NCBI GenBank assembly: GCA_963849695.1
Contig: CAWKIT010000011.1
Span: forward strand, 434,001 to 498,000
Length of the DNA: 64,000 nucleotides
From: DASSUW01 sp963849695
GTDB lineage: Bacteria; Actinomycetota; Thermoleophilia; Solirubrobacterales; Solirubrobacteraceae
Direction: 5' to 3'
The notes beneath the pieces were generated by a model that made no database searches, was not told the DNA's origin, and saw nothing but the letters and a program-made list of their open reading frames with translations. This document shows positions 25,192-33,200 of the stretch, one piece after another. The position numbers were made by a program, and so were the translations under genes. Each line of letters starts with the position of its first letter. Position 1 is the first letter of the stretch.

Positions 25192-27717
25192 ATGCAATGC
25201 ACGATCCGCAGTCTCTCTCTCGCCACCGCCCTCTGCGCCGTGATGGGCGCGCTTGCAGGCGGGGCCGAGGCCGCCCCGCGCGGCACCGCGGCGCCGCTCA
25301 CCCCGGGCGCCGACCTCGTCCGTCCGGCGCTCGAGCAGGGCGACCCGATCCCGGGAGAGCTGCTCGTGGGCTTCCGGCGCACCGCCCAGGGTGTCGACCG
25401 CGCCGCAGCTCGCCGCCAGGCCGGCGTGCGGGTGGAGCGGGCGCTGCGCGTCGAGGGCGTGCAGCTCGTGACCGTCGAGCGCGGGAGTTCCGCACGCGAG
25501 GCGATCGAACGCCTGGAGGCGGATCCGGCGGTCCGGTATGCGGAGCCCAACCGGCTGCGGCGGGCCAGCGCGACGGTGCCGGACGACCCAGGGTTCGGTC
25601 AGCTGTGGGGGCTGCACAACACGGGCCAGACCGTCAGCGGGATCGCGGGGCTGCTTGACAGTGACATCGACGCGCCGGAGGCATGGGACCTCAGCACCGG
25701 CGGCGGCGCGCTCGTGGCCGTCGTCGACGAGGGAATCGCCTATGACCATCCCGACCTGGCGCCCAACATGTGGCGCAATCCGGGCGAGGTCGCGGGCAAC
25801 GGCGTCGACGACGACGGCAACGGCTACGTCGACGACGTCCACGGCATCGACACCGTCGACGATGACAGCGACCCGCGCGACTCCGGCGGCCACGGCACGC
25901 ACGTGGCAGGCACGATCGCCGCGGCGGGCGACAACGGCATCGGCATCGCCGGCGTGAGCTGGGATGCCGAGGTGATGGCCCTGCGCGCGCTCGGCGCCGA
26001 AGGCGGCAGCGACGCGACGGTCGCGGAGGCGTTCGACTACGCCGGGGACATGGGCGCGCGCGTCGTCAACGCCTCGCTCGGCGGGCCCGGCGCGTCGCAG
26101 ACACTCCAGCAGCCGATCACAGAGCACCCGAGGACGTTGTTCGTCGTGGCGGCGGGGAACGGCGGCGACGACGGCATCGGCGACGACAACGACGGCGCGA
26201 GTGCCGATTACCCGTGCGCTTACGACGACGCCAACCTGATCTGCGTCGCCGCCACGACGCCGAGCGACGGTCTGGCGGGCTTCTCGAACTTCGGCGCTAC
26301 GACCGTCGACCTCGGCGCTCCGGGCACGAACGTGCTGTCGGCCGCGCCGGACCGCGGCAAGGTCGTATTCAGCGAGACGTTCGAGAGCAACGACTTCGCC
26401 GCTCGATGGTGGCCGAACAGCCGCCCCGACGGGGGGCCGGCGTGGAGCCGCAGCAGCGGCGGCGCGGGCGGCAGCGAATTCTCGGCCGGCGACTCTTCCG
26501 GCGCCTATGCCAACAGCGCCTCCGCCTACATGGACCTGCGCGCGCCGCTCGACCTCAGCGCCGAGCACGGCTGCGAGTTGACGTTCGACGTCAAGCTCGC
26601 CGTGCTGGCGGGCGACCGGTTCGCCGTCTACAAGCTCGACGACAACGGCTGGGGGCTCCTGGCCGCGACGAGCCCGGCAAGTGCGGCATCGACCGGCGGC
26701 GCCTTCAGGCCGGTGAGCCTCGAGCTCGGCGCCGACGGCCAGGACGCCGTGGTCCTCTCGTTCGGACTCGAGAGCAACGGGACCGGCACTGCGGACGGCG
26801 CCTCGGTCGACAACATCGAGATCTCCTGCATCCAGCCCGAGCAGGGCGAGGGCGAGCTCGCGCTCAGCTCGGGCACCTCGATGGCGACGCCGCACGTCGC
26901 CGGAGCGGCCGCCCTGCTGTTCTCGCACCGGCCGAGCCTGACGGTCGAGCAGGCCAAGGCGATCCTGCTCGCGACCGGCGACTCTGTTCCGTCCCTCGGC
27001 GCCGGCAAGACGGTCACGGGACGCAGGCTCAACCTCGATGCGGCGCTCCGCCACCCGGCGGCCGCGCCGGCGCCCGAAGCGCTGACCGGGCCGGCGAGCG
27101 ATGTGAGGGCGAGCGCGGCGACGCTCGGCGGCACCGTGAACCCGGCGGGAACCGCGACGGCGTTCTACTTCGAGTACGGCACGACGAGCGGCTATGGCCA
27201 CCAGACGCCCGCGCAGCCGGCGGTCAGCGGCACGCAGCCGGTGCCCGTGTCGGCGGCCGTGAGCGGCCTCGCGACTTCGACGACCTACCACTACCGCGTC
27301 GTCGCGCTGCGCGGCTCGATCGCCTTCCCCGGCCCTGACGGCACGTTCACCACACGGGCGGATTCCGTCCCGCCCACCGGCGGCGGACAGCCGGCCCCGC
27401 CCGCCGCCACTGCCCCGACGAACACCAGCAGCGGAGCGCCCGTCGACACGCTGGCGCAGATCGTCAGCACGGCGAAGGCGAGGTGCAGAAGCGTCCGCCG
27501 GCGGGTCGCGTGCACGATCACCGCTCAGGGCGCGGGCACGGTCAAGCTCCAGCTCTCCAAGCGCGGCCGCACGCTGGCGCGCGGCAGCGGGCGAATCGGC
27601 CGCACGATCCGCCTTTCGCGACGCGTCAAGCCGGGGCGCTACCAGCTCCGCGTCGCGATCACCGACTCGGCGTCCGGCCGCAGCCAGACGATCGCCAAGA
27701 CGGTGAGGGTCCGATGA
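25192..27717 (+). CDS. Secreted S8 (subtilisin-like) serine protease
   Basis: 841 residues from the ATG at 25192, which gives a clean signal peptide (LSLATALCAVMGALAGGAEAA). A propeptide-like region (GELLVGFRR ... RYAEPNRL) is followed by the S8 domain: Asp179 in AVVDEGI, His234 in GGHGTHVAG, the oxyanion Asn in VAAGNGG, and Ser563 in SGTSMATPHVAG. Between Asn and Ser is an inserted beta domain of about 160 residues (VVFSETFESNDFAARWWP ... DNIEISC). After the catalytic domain come an Fn3-like unit (LGGTVNPAGTATAFYFEYG ... YHYRVVA) and a basic C-terminal beta domain with two Cys. It digests extracellular protein. Three 11-bp-spaced direct repeats precede it. Confidence 0.92.
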   Translation: MQCTIRSLSLATALCAVMGALAGGAEAAPRGTAAPLTPGADLVRPALEQGDPIPGELLVGFRRTAQGVDRAAARRQAGVRVERALRVEGVQLVTVERGSSAREAIERLEADPAVRYAEPNRLRRASATVPDDPGFGQLWGLHNTGQTVSGIAGLLDSDIDAPEAWDLSTGGGALVAVVDEGIAYDHPDLAPNMWRNPGEVAGNGVDDDGNGYVDDVHGIDTVDDDSDPRDSGGHGTHVAGTIAAAGDNGIGIAGVSWDAEVMALRALGAEGGSDATVAEAFDYAGDMGARVVNASLGGPGASQTLQQPITEHPRTLFVVAAGNGGDDGIGDDNDGASADYPCAYDDANLICVAATTPSDGLAGFSNFGATTVDLGAPGTNVLSAAPDRGKVVFSETFESNDFAARWWPNSRPDGGPAWSRSSGGAGGSEFSAGDSSGAYANSASAYMDLRAPLDLSAEHGCELTFDVKLAVLAGDRFAVYKLDDNGWGLLAATSPASAASTGGAFRPVSLELGADGQDAVVLSFGLESNGTGTADGASVDNIEISCIQPEQGEGELALSSGTSMATPHVAGAAALLFSHRPSLTVEQAKAILLATGDSVPSLGAGKTVTGRRLNLDAALRHPAAAPAPEALTGPASDVRASAATLGGTVNPAGTATAFYFEYGTTSGYGHQTPAQPAVSGTQPVPVSAAVSGLATSTTYHYRVVALRGSIAFPGPDGTFTTRADSVPPTGGGQPAPPAATAPTNTSSGAPVDTLAQIVSTAKARCRSVRRRVACTITAQGAGTVKLQLSKRGRTLARGSGRIGRTIRLSRRVKPGRYQLRVAITDSASGRSQTIAKTVRVR

Positions 27718-27787
27718 TGATCAGCCTGCACGTATTGATCAGGGATCTAGGTGTAATGGAGTACGCGCAGCGGGCAGCATTCGTTCA

Positions 27788-28636
27788 GTGGCAGTCCCCG
27801 ACGTCTCAGCGATCGTCCCGACGCTCGACTCGGCGGCGCACCTCGGGCGCTGCCTCGCATCGCTCGAGGCCCAGCGCGGAGTCGACCTGGAGGTCATCGT
27901 CGTCGACCAGGGAAGCCGAGACGGGACAGCTGACATAGCGCGCGAGCACGGCGCGCGCGTGCTCTCGCTGCCCCGATCTGGCTTCTATCGCCCACCCACG
28001 CGGTCGCGCAACCACGGAGCACGCGCGGCGAGCGGGCGCTTCCTGGTCCACCTCGACGCGGACATGGAGCTCCCGTCAGGCCTGCTTGCCGAGGCTGCCG
28101 CCCGTGGTGAGCGCGACGGAGTGGCCGCAGTCGTCCTCCACGAGCGCGACCTGCCCCAGAACTTCTGGGCGGCGGTAAAGGCGCTCGAGCGGCAGGCGTA
28201 TGTCGGGGTCACCGGCGTGGAGGGCGCGCGCTTCGTGCGTGCCGACGTGTTCGCCGCCGTCGGCGGGTATGACGAAGAGCTCGGCAGCGGGGAAGACTGG
28301 GACATCCACGCCCGCTATCGGCAGCACGGGGCCGTTGTGGCGGCCTCGGAGGCACTTCTGCATCACACCGGCCGAGTCGGCTTCGGTCGCCAGTTGCGCA
28401 AGAAGTTCGCGTACGGCCGCTCCACAGGACGGTTCCTCGAGAAGCACGAGTCGGCGCCGGTGGCGTCGGCGATGCTGTCGGCGTACTGGTCGTCGCGCCG
28501 GGCCTTCGTGCGTCGGCCCGCGCTCGCGCTGGGTTTCCTTGTCCTCCGGGCCGCCGAAGCGGTCGCGCTGGCGACCGGCCTGATCTACGAGTCCGCACGC
28601 GAACGCAGGATTCGGCGGACGTGGTCGCCGACCTGA
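27788..28636 (+). CDS. GT2-family glycosyltransferase
   Basis: 282 residues starting at GTG. SAIVPTLDSAAHLGRCLASL opens a GT-A fold; VIVVDQGSRDGT binds the nucleotide, LDADMELP carries the DxD metal motif, and GGYDEELGSGEDWDIHAR is the conserved ED-containing acceptor region. A C-terminal hydrophobic segment (LALGFLVLRAAEAVALATGL) may anchor it to the membrane. It transfers a sugar to a lipid-linked or glycan acceptor; the sugar is unknown. Its last 16 bases overlap the methyltransferase gene, so the two are co-transcribed and possibly act on the same glycan. Confidence 0.88.
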   Translation: MAVPDVSAIVPTLDSAAHLGRCLASLEAQRGVDLEVIVVDQGSRDGTADIAREHGARVLSLPRSGFYRPPTRSRNHGARAASGRFLVHLDADMELPSGLLAEAAARGERDGVAAVVLHERDLPQNFWAAVKALERQAYVGVTGVEGARFVRADVFAAVGGYDEELGSGEDWDIHARYRQHGAVVAASEALLHHTGRVGFGRQLRKKFAYGRSTGRFLEKHESAPVASAMLSAYWSSRRAFVRRPALALGFLVLRAAEAVALATGLIYESARERRIRRTWSPT

Positions 28637-29481
28637 TCTCCTTCCTGCGCTGCCCACGCTCCGACGGTGGAGCGCTGGCGCTCGAGGACGCCCGTCCCGC
28701 CGGCGGCGACGTGCAGACCGGCGTGCTCCGTTGCGAACAGTGCGACAGCACCTATCCCGTCCGTGACGGCGTCCCCATGCTGCTCACCGAGCCCCTGAGG
28801 TCGGAGGTCGAGCGCAAGACCGGCCACCGGGGGCAGTTCGCGGAGTACCAGACGAAGGGGACGAAGGCCGTCGCCAAGCTGCTGGACCGCCTCACGCCTC
28901 AGACGGGCGTGGTGCTCGACCTCGGGAGCGGCCGTGCCCCGTACCTCGACGTGCTGCGGGGCGACGTGATCTGCGTCGACCTCTTCCCGCCGTTCCTCGC
29001 GGAGCTCAGCTCGCGGAGCCGACCTGGCTGCCGGGTACATGCCGTCTGCGCCTCGGCCGTCGAGCTGCCGTTCCCGGAGGCAGTGGCCGATGTCGTCTTC
29101 GCGTCGGAGCTGATCGAGCACCTCGGCGCCGAGGATGCCGGCCGCGCCTTGGAGATGTGGCCGCGCTATGCGCGGTCCTGGTGCGTCATCGACACACCGA
29201 ACGGCCATGAGGACATGCCGATCACACGCCTCCGCCACTTCGTCTACCGCACGAGCTCGCTCACCGAAGAGGTGCACTCCGACCTTCCCGAGCTCGACCA
29301 CCACTCGACGTTCAGCCCCGCGGACTTCGCGCGTGCCGGCTACCGGGTGCACGGCTGCATCGGCTGGGTATCGCGTGAGCGGTTCCCGCTCGGGCCGCTC
29401 TGGGACGTCTACGACGACATCGCGTGGCGCGTGCCGCAGATCGGCGGCACGCTCGTCGCCGTCCGCCGCGGCGCGGGCTGA
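28621..29481 (+). CDS. SAM methyltransferase with N-terminal zinc-ribbon (Trm112-like)
   Basis: 286 residues. The first ~60 residues hold LRCP and LRCEQC with YPVRDGVPML, a Trm112/YcaR-like zinc ribbon. The class I methyltransferase fold follows: VVLDLGSGRAPYLDVL (motif I), VICVDLF, and FASELIEHLGAEDA with the motif seen in UbiE-like and sugar or lipid methyltransferases. It overlaps the upstream GT2 gene, so methylation of a glycan or glycolipid is likely; this is contextual inference. The length and start at GTG 28621 agree with the overlap. Confidence 0.85.
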   Translation: MVADLISFLRCPRSDGGALALEDARPAGGDVQTGVLRCEQCDSTYPVRDGVPMLLTEPLRSEVERKTGHRGQFAEYQTKGTKAVAKLLDRLTPQTGVVLDLGSGRAPYLDVLRGDVICVDLFPPFLAELSSRSRPGCRVHAVCASAVELPFPEAVADVVFASELIEHLGAEDAGRALEMWPRYARSWCVIDTPNGHEDMPITRLRHFVYRTSSLTEEVHSDLPELDHHSTFSPADFARAGYRVHGCIGWVSRERFPLGPLWDVYDDIAWRVPQIGGTLVAVRRGAG

Positions 29482-29526
29482 CCGACTCGCGGGTTGGAGC
29501 CGAACCGCTTGGGGTACGCCCCCGAT

Positions 29527-29970
29527 ATGGGAGTCCCGCGGCCCGACAATCCAGCCGAGCGCCCACTCGACAACATGGTCCAGACAGTGTCGGAGCAGGC
29601 TGTCGTGCTGGCGCGCAAGGAGCTGGAGCTCGCGCGGTCCGAGCTCACGTCGAAAGCCAAGCAGGCCGCCGGCGGGGCCGCCATGCTCGGCGGCGCCGCG
29701 CTCCTGGGCACGCTCGCCGCGGGCACGGGCACGGCCGGCATCGTGCTCCTCCTGTCCCGGCGCAAGGGGCCCTCGGCTGCCGCGCTCGGCGTGGCAGGGG
29801 TGTACGCGCTCGGAGGTGCCGGCCTGGCGCAGGAGGGAGTCTCACGCCTCCGCGGCGCCGCCCCACCCGTACCCGAGGAAGCGGTCGAGAGCGTCAAGGG
29901 GAACCTCGGGTCGAGCAAGAAGAAGAAGAAGAAGCCCGCCAAGCCCGCTCGGGCGACCGATCCCTCCTGA
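29527..29970 (+). CDS. Holin-X-like (DUF1469) small membrane protein
   Basis: 147 residues from the ATG at 29527 (an in-frame TTG at 29494 is the alternative). An amphipathic helix (MVQTVSEQAVVLARKELELARSEL) is followed by two glycine- and alanine-rich membrane segments (AAMLGGAALLGTLAAGTGTAGIVLLL and AAALGVAGVYALGGAGLA), and a lysine-rich tail with a run of six lysines. This is the layout of the actinobacterial phage holin family/DUF1469, which despite the name is usually chromosomal and linked to envelope or stress function. No phage genes are nearby. Confidence 0.78.
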   Translation: MGVPRPDNPAERPLDNMVQTVSEQAVVLARKELELARSELTSKAKQAAGGAAMLGGAALLGTLAAGTGTAGIVLLLSRRKGPSAAALGVAGVYALGGAGLAQEGVSRLRGAAPPVPEEAVESVKGNLGSSKKKKKKPAKPARATDPS

Positions 29971-29982
29971 CCCCGAAGCCGA

Positions 29983-31050
29983 TCAAGACTCAGCGACGGG
30001 GGCACTGCTGAGGGCGGCCACGTCCACGCCGGCCGCTCCATCCTCCGCGACCCGGGGAACGCCGAACCGCTTCAGCAGGTGCAGCTTCCACACACCGCGG
30101 AACATCCGCCGGAGGATCAGCGTGTCCGGCACCTTGCGGGACGCCTGAACGCGCCGCCGCAACTCGAGGGTCCGCGGCAGCTCACGCAGATTCCATCGGA
30201 AGCCGCCGAGCATGGCGCGCGCGGTCGCTCGGTGGCCGCGGGCAGCCAAGGCGGCGGCGGTCAGGAGGCTCTGCCCGATATAGAGGGGAGTCACCGCCAC
30301 CGCAAGCGGCGCGCCGTAGCACTTGACCAGCATGGTGAGTGTGTTGCGCTCGCGCAACACGACTCTGAACAAGGTCGACGACAGGGTCCCTTGACTGCTG
30401 ATGTAGCCCCCCGGTGTCGCCGCGCCCCCGAAGTGCCAGGCCGGTTCGATGACGGGCACGCTGACCTCGAATCCGGAGAGCAGCGCCCGCCAGCAGTAGT
30501 CGACGTCCTCGACGAACATGAAGAAGCGCTCGTCGAACCCGCCGAGCTCGCTGAACAGTGACGCACGGGTCATCAGCGCACATCCGGACACGTACACCGG
30601 CGGTGCTGGACTGGTAAGTCCGACGTGAGCTCCGATGATGTCCACGGTGGCGCCGTACTCGACGGTGCCGGACGTCTCGACCTGCAGGGGCGGACCGAGT
30701 ACCCCCACGCGCGGATCGGCAAAGCGCTCCGCCATCGCAGCCACGGAACCCGGCGGCAGCCGGATGTCGGGGTTCAGGAAGAGCAGCAGCGCTGCACGCG
30801 CTTCGCGCGCTCCGAGGTTCGCGCCTCCGGCGAAACCGGTGTTCCGCCCTGGCTGGACCAGCTTCACGTCAGGGAACCGCGCGGCCGCAGCGGCGGCCGA
30901 GCCGTCGGCCGACCCGTTGTCGACCAAGACGATCTCGGCCACCGCTTGCGCCTGCAGTGAGGCGATGCAGTCGAGAAGCAACTCGCCGCCCTCGTAGTTC
31001 ACGATGACGGCGGCGACGTTGCCTGCGCCGTCCGGACCGGACGGCCTCAC
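29983..31050 (-). CDS. GT2-family (rhamnosyltransferase-like) glycosyltransferase
   Basis: 355 residues. VAAVIVNYEGGELLLDCIASL, IVLVDNGSADGS, GRNTGFAGGANLG, LLFLNPDIRLP and GGFDERFFMFVEDVDYCWRA are the ordered motifs of the WbbL/RfbF-type GT2 branch, which adds deoxyhexoses such as rhamnose to cell-wall or O-antigen-like glycans. About 120 residues follow the catalytic domain, including a hydrophobic stretch that may associate with the membrane. It faces the upstream glycan genes and ends 13 bases after the stop of the holin-like gene. The GTG at 31050 is immediately preceded by AGGAG, so the true start may differ by a few codons. Confidence 0.88.
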   Translation of the reverse strand: MRPSGPDGAGNVAAVIVNYEGGELLLDCIASLQAQAVAEIVLVDNGSADGSAAAAAARFPDVKLVQPGRNTGFAGGANLGAREARAALLLFLNPDIRLPPGSVAAMAERFADPRVGVLGPPLQVETSGTVEYGATVDIIGAHVGLTSPAPPVYVSGCALMTRASLFSELGGFDERFFMFVEDVDYCWRALLSGFEVSVPVIEPAWHFGGAATPGGYISSQGTLSSTLFRVVLRERNTLTMLVKCYGAPLAVAVTPLYIGQSLLTAAALAARGHRATARAMLGGFRWNLRELPRTLELRRRVQASRKVPDTLILRRMFRGVWKLHLLKRFGVPRVAEDGAAGVDVAALSSAPVAES

Positions 31051-31088
31051 CTCCTGCGGCTTACTGACACAGACCGGGTGACTCGTTA

Positions 31089-31340
31089 CTACCGCTTACG
31101 GCACTTGCCGAGCTTGTCGCCGTGGCGCAGGTGCGCCCGCACGGCGCGCTGGCTCACCCTGATGGTGACGTAGCGCCTGTACTTCGAGCCGGTCTTGTGG
31201 CAGATCGTCACCTTGCCCCCGTGATAGCCGTATCCCGGCCCCTTCGGAGGCTTGTGATTGGGCGGCCCGGTCATTCCTGCCCAGGCCACGCTTCCGCTGA
31301 TGGTTAGCGCCGCGAGGACGCCGACAATCTTGCTTCCCAT
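31089..31340 (-). CDS. Small secreted CHKTG-type cysteine protein
   Basis: 83 residues. The ATG at 31340 is preceded by GGGGAAAG. A signal peptide (KIVGVLAALTISGSVAWA) leaves a mature protein of about 60 residues: a proline/glycine-rich linker, then KVTICHKTGSKYRRYVTI, RVSQRAVRAHLRHGD and KLGKC. This pattern (VTICH...VTI.VS..AV.AHL.HGD.LG.C), with two Cys and several His, recurs in short extracellular domains of many bacteria; its function is not known to me, and metal or disulfide stabilisation is a guess. It lies between two glycan genes on the same strand and may be co-expressed with them. Confidence 0.75.
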   Translation of the reverse strand: MGSKIVGVLAALTISGSVAWAGMTGPPNHKPPKGPGYGYHGGKVTICHKTGSKYRRYVTIRVSQRAVRAHLRHGDKLGKCRKR

Positions 31341-31441
31341 TTGTCTTTCCCCTTTCCCCCCCGGTAGGCGCGCCGCGAGTGTAGCCAACGCTTCCCAGGC
31401 CCCAAAACGCCCACACGCTGACTGGTCAACTTTCGTACCTT

Positions 31442-33076
31442 CTACGGCTGGAGGACCGCAGTCTGACCCGGTCGGCCTTGCACCAGCGAGAAACCGCATC
31501 GCCGTAGCGCACCGGTCGCCTCCCTCGCCTCCATCCCGTCGAGGACGAGCACCCACCTCAGCCCTTCGGCGCGGATTGCCCGAGCCACGGCGCAGGAGGC
31601 GTGGCCTCGGCGCTCGATCACGGCCCCGATCCGGTCGTAGCGTGAGGCGACGTCGGTGAACCGGCCCGGGATCTCGAGGTTCTGCGGCACCACGAGCTCC
31701 CCCGGGAAGAACACGTGCGCCGGGTTGGCCACGAGGCGCCCTTCGCTCGCCACCAGCGGCTGGTACAGGTGCCAAGGCAGGACGACGACGGGCTCGTCAT
31801 CGGGCACCGCATCCATGAGATACGCCTGGGTCCGGTACCAGTAGGCGGGATATGGCACCGGATCCACGATCGAGGGGACCGAGCGGATCTGCATCAGCCC
31901 CGCGGGCAGCAGCGCGCAGAGGATCAGCACGTAGGCCAGTGCCGGCGCCGCTCCGGTGCGCGACCGACGAGTGCGCTCGGCGATCGACTGGACCGCTCCG
32001 GCGGACAGGGTGACGAGCGCAAGGAGCCAGAGCGCGCTCCACTTCTGCGGCTCCCGGTAGGCGCCCGCCAGCGGGATCCGGTCGGCCAGCCACACCGCGG
32101 CGTCAAGGCCGCCCGGGAGCGCGGTGCCGGCGCTCACGGCAAGCCCGACGAGACCGCCGGCGAGCAGCCAGGCGCGACGGCGCTGGAGCCAGGCCCCGGC
32201 GAGTGCGGCGGCCACGATCACCGCGCTGGTCAGCGGCCACCATGGGGCGTCCTCGTTCGCGAGCGCGAACCGGCCGACGCGCTCACCCCAGTATCCGTAC
32301 AGGCCGGCCAGGTTGGCGAGCAGGCCATAGTCGTCGCTGGAGACGGAGCGGAAGAACGTGAAGTCGGCGCGCGTGAACTGCTTCACCGTCCCGTAGCCGC
32401 CGGCCTCGTCGCTGAGGAGAAAGGAGACGACCCCGTACGACAGCAGTAGGCCGAGCATCGCGAACGATGCGCCCGTCCAGACCAGTCGTGCGCGATCCCG
32501 CCAGATGCGAGTCCACAGGCCACCGGCGATCGCGAGCACCGCGACCGGCCCGAGCATGTGGGGGGCGAACGCGGCGACACCGGCGCCGGCCAGCGCCAGG
32601 ACCAGCGCACGCCGCCCCCCGGGGCTCGCCTGTAGCGCCTCCCACGCGGCCACCCACAGGAACAGCCCGGCGGCCGCGACGACGATGCCCCACTGTCCCT
32701 CGACCATCCGGTCATAGACCCACGGATTGAGCGCGCCGACGAGAGCGCCGGCACATCGGGCGTACCAGGGCGCGCGCCGGAGCAGCACCATCGGGGCGAA
32801 GCCGGCGAGGAAGAGCGCGCCGGCGGCGTACAGCCGTCCCGCGACCTCGCCCCCGAGCAGCTCGACGGCGGCTGCCTGCAGCAGCCCGACGGGCGCTCCC
32901 AACCCGGCCGGCACGGGGCCGGGCCGCGGCCCGAACACGATGTCGACCTGCAACAGGTACCCGTCACTCGTGAACGAGCGGAGGCACACGAGCGAGATCG
33001 CGAGGGGGAGCGCGACGGCGAGCACCCAGCCGCCGGTTGATTCCCTGACAGGGGCGCGTTGAACGCTCGTCGCCAT
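31442..33076 (-). CDS. GT-C-like multi-pass membrane glycosyltransferase
   Basis: 544 residues with about eleven membrane helices across the first ~400 residues and a soluble C-terminal domain (from VPSIVDPVPYPAYWYRTQ). The early loop after helix 1 (SDGYLLQVDIVFGPRPGP) carries acidic residues where GT-C enzymes use a catalytic Asp. REPQKWSALWLLALVTL and the ending with VVLPWHLYQPL resemble actinobacterial polyprenyl-phosphate-sugar-dependent transferases. It probably adds sugars on the outer face of the membrane. The exact family is not certain; a similar layout occurs in the gene at 36416. Confidence 0.7.
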   Translation of the reverse strand: MATSVQRAPVRESTGGWVLAVALPLAISLVCLRSFTSDGYLLQVDIVFGPRPGPVPAGLGAPVGLLQAAAVELLGGEVAGRLYAAGALFLAGFAPMVLLRRAPWYARCAGALVGALNPWVYDRMVEGQWGIVVAAAGLFLWVAAWEALQASPGGRRALVLALAGAGVAAFAPHMLGPVAVLAIAGGLWTRIWRDRARLVWTGASFAMLGLLLSYGVVSFLLSDEAGGYGTVKQFTRADFTFFRSVSSDDYGLLANLAGLYGYWGERVGRFALANEDAPWWPLTSAVIVAAALAGAWLQRRRAWLLAGGLVGLAVSAGTALPGGLDAAVWLADRIPLAGAYREPQKWSALWLLALVTLSAGAVQSIAERTRRSRTGAAPALAYVLILCALLPAGLMQIRSVPSIVDPVPYPAYWYRTQAYLMDAVPDDEPVVVLPWHLYQPLVASEGRLVANPAHVFFPGELVVPQNLEIPGRFTDVASRYDRIGAVIERRGHASCAVARAIRAEGLRWVLVLDGMEAREATGALRRCGFSLVQGRPGQTAVLQP

Positions 33077-33200
33077 CGTGGCTACTCTCGCAACCGGGCC
33101 GCCGCCACGCGCGGATTCGAGCAGAGCAGCGGAGAGGTAGGGGACCTGGACATCTTCAGGATGAGGCGTTCGCGGGCGGGGGAGACCGCTCCCGCCCCCT

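Noticed and set aside
29527..29970. Prophage holin gene
   Set aside because: The family name is misleading; no endolysin, portal, terminase or integrase lies nearby, and the context is a glycan cluster.
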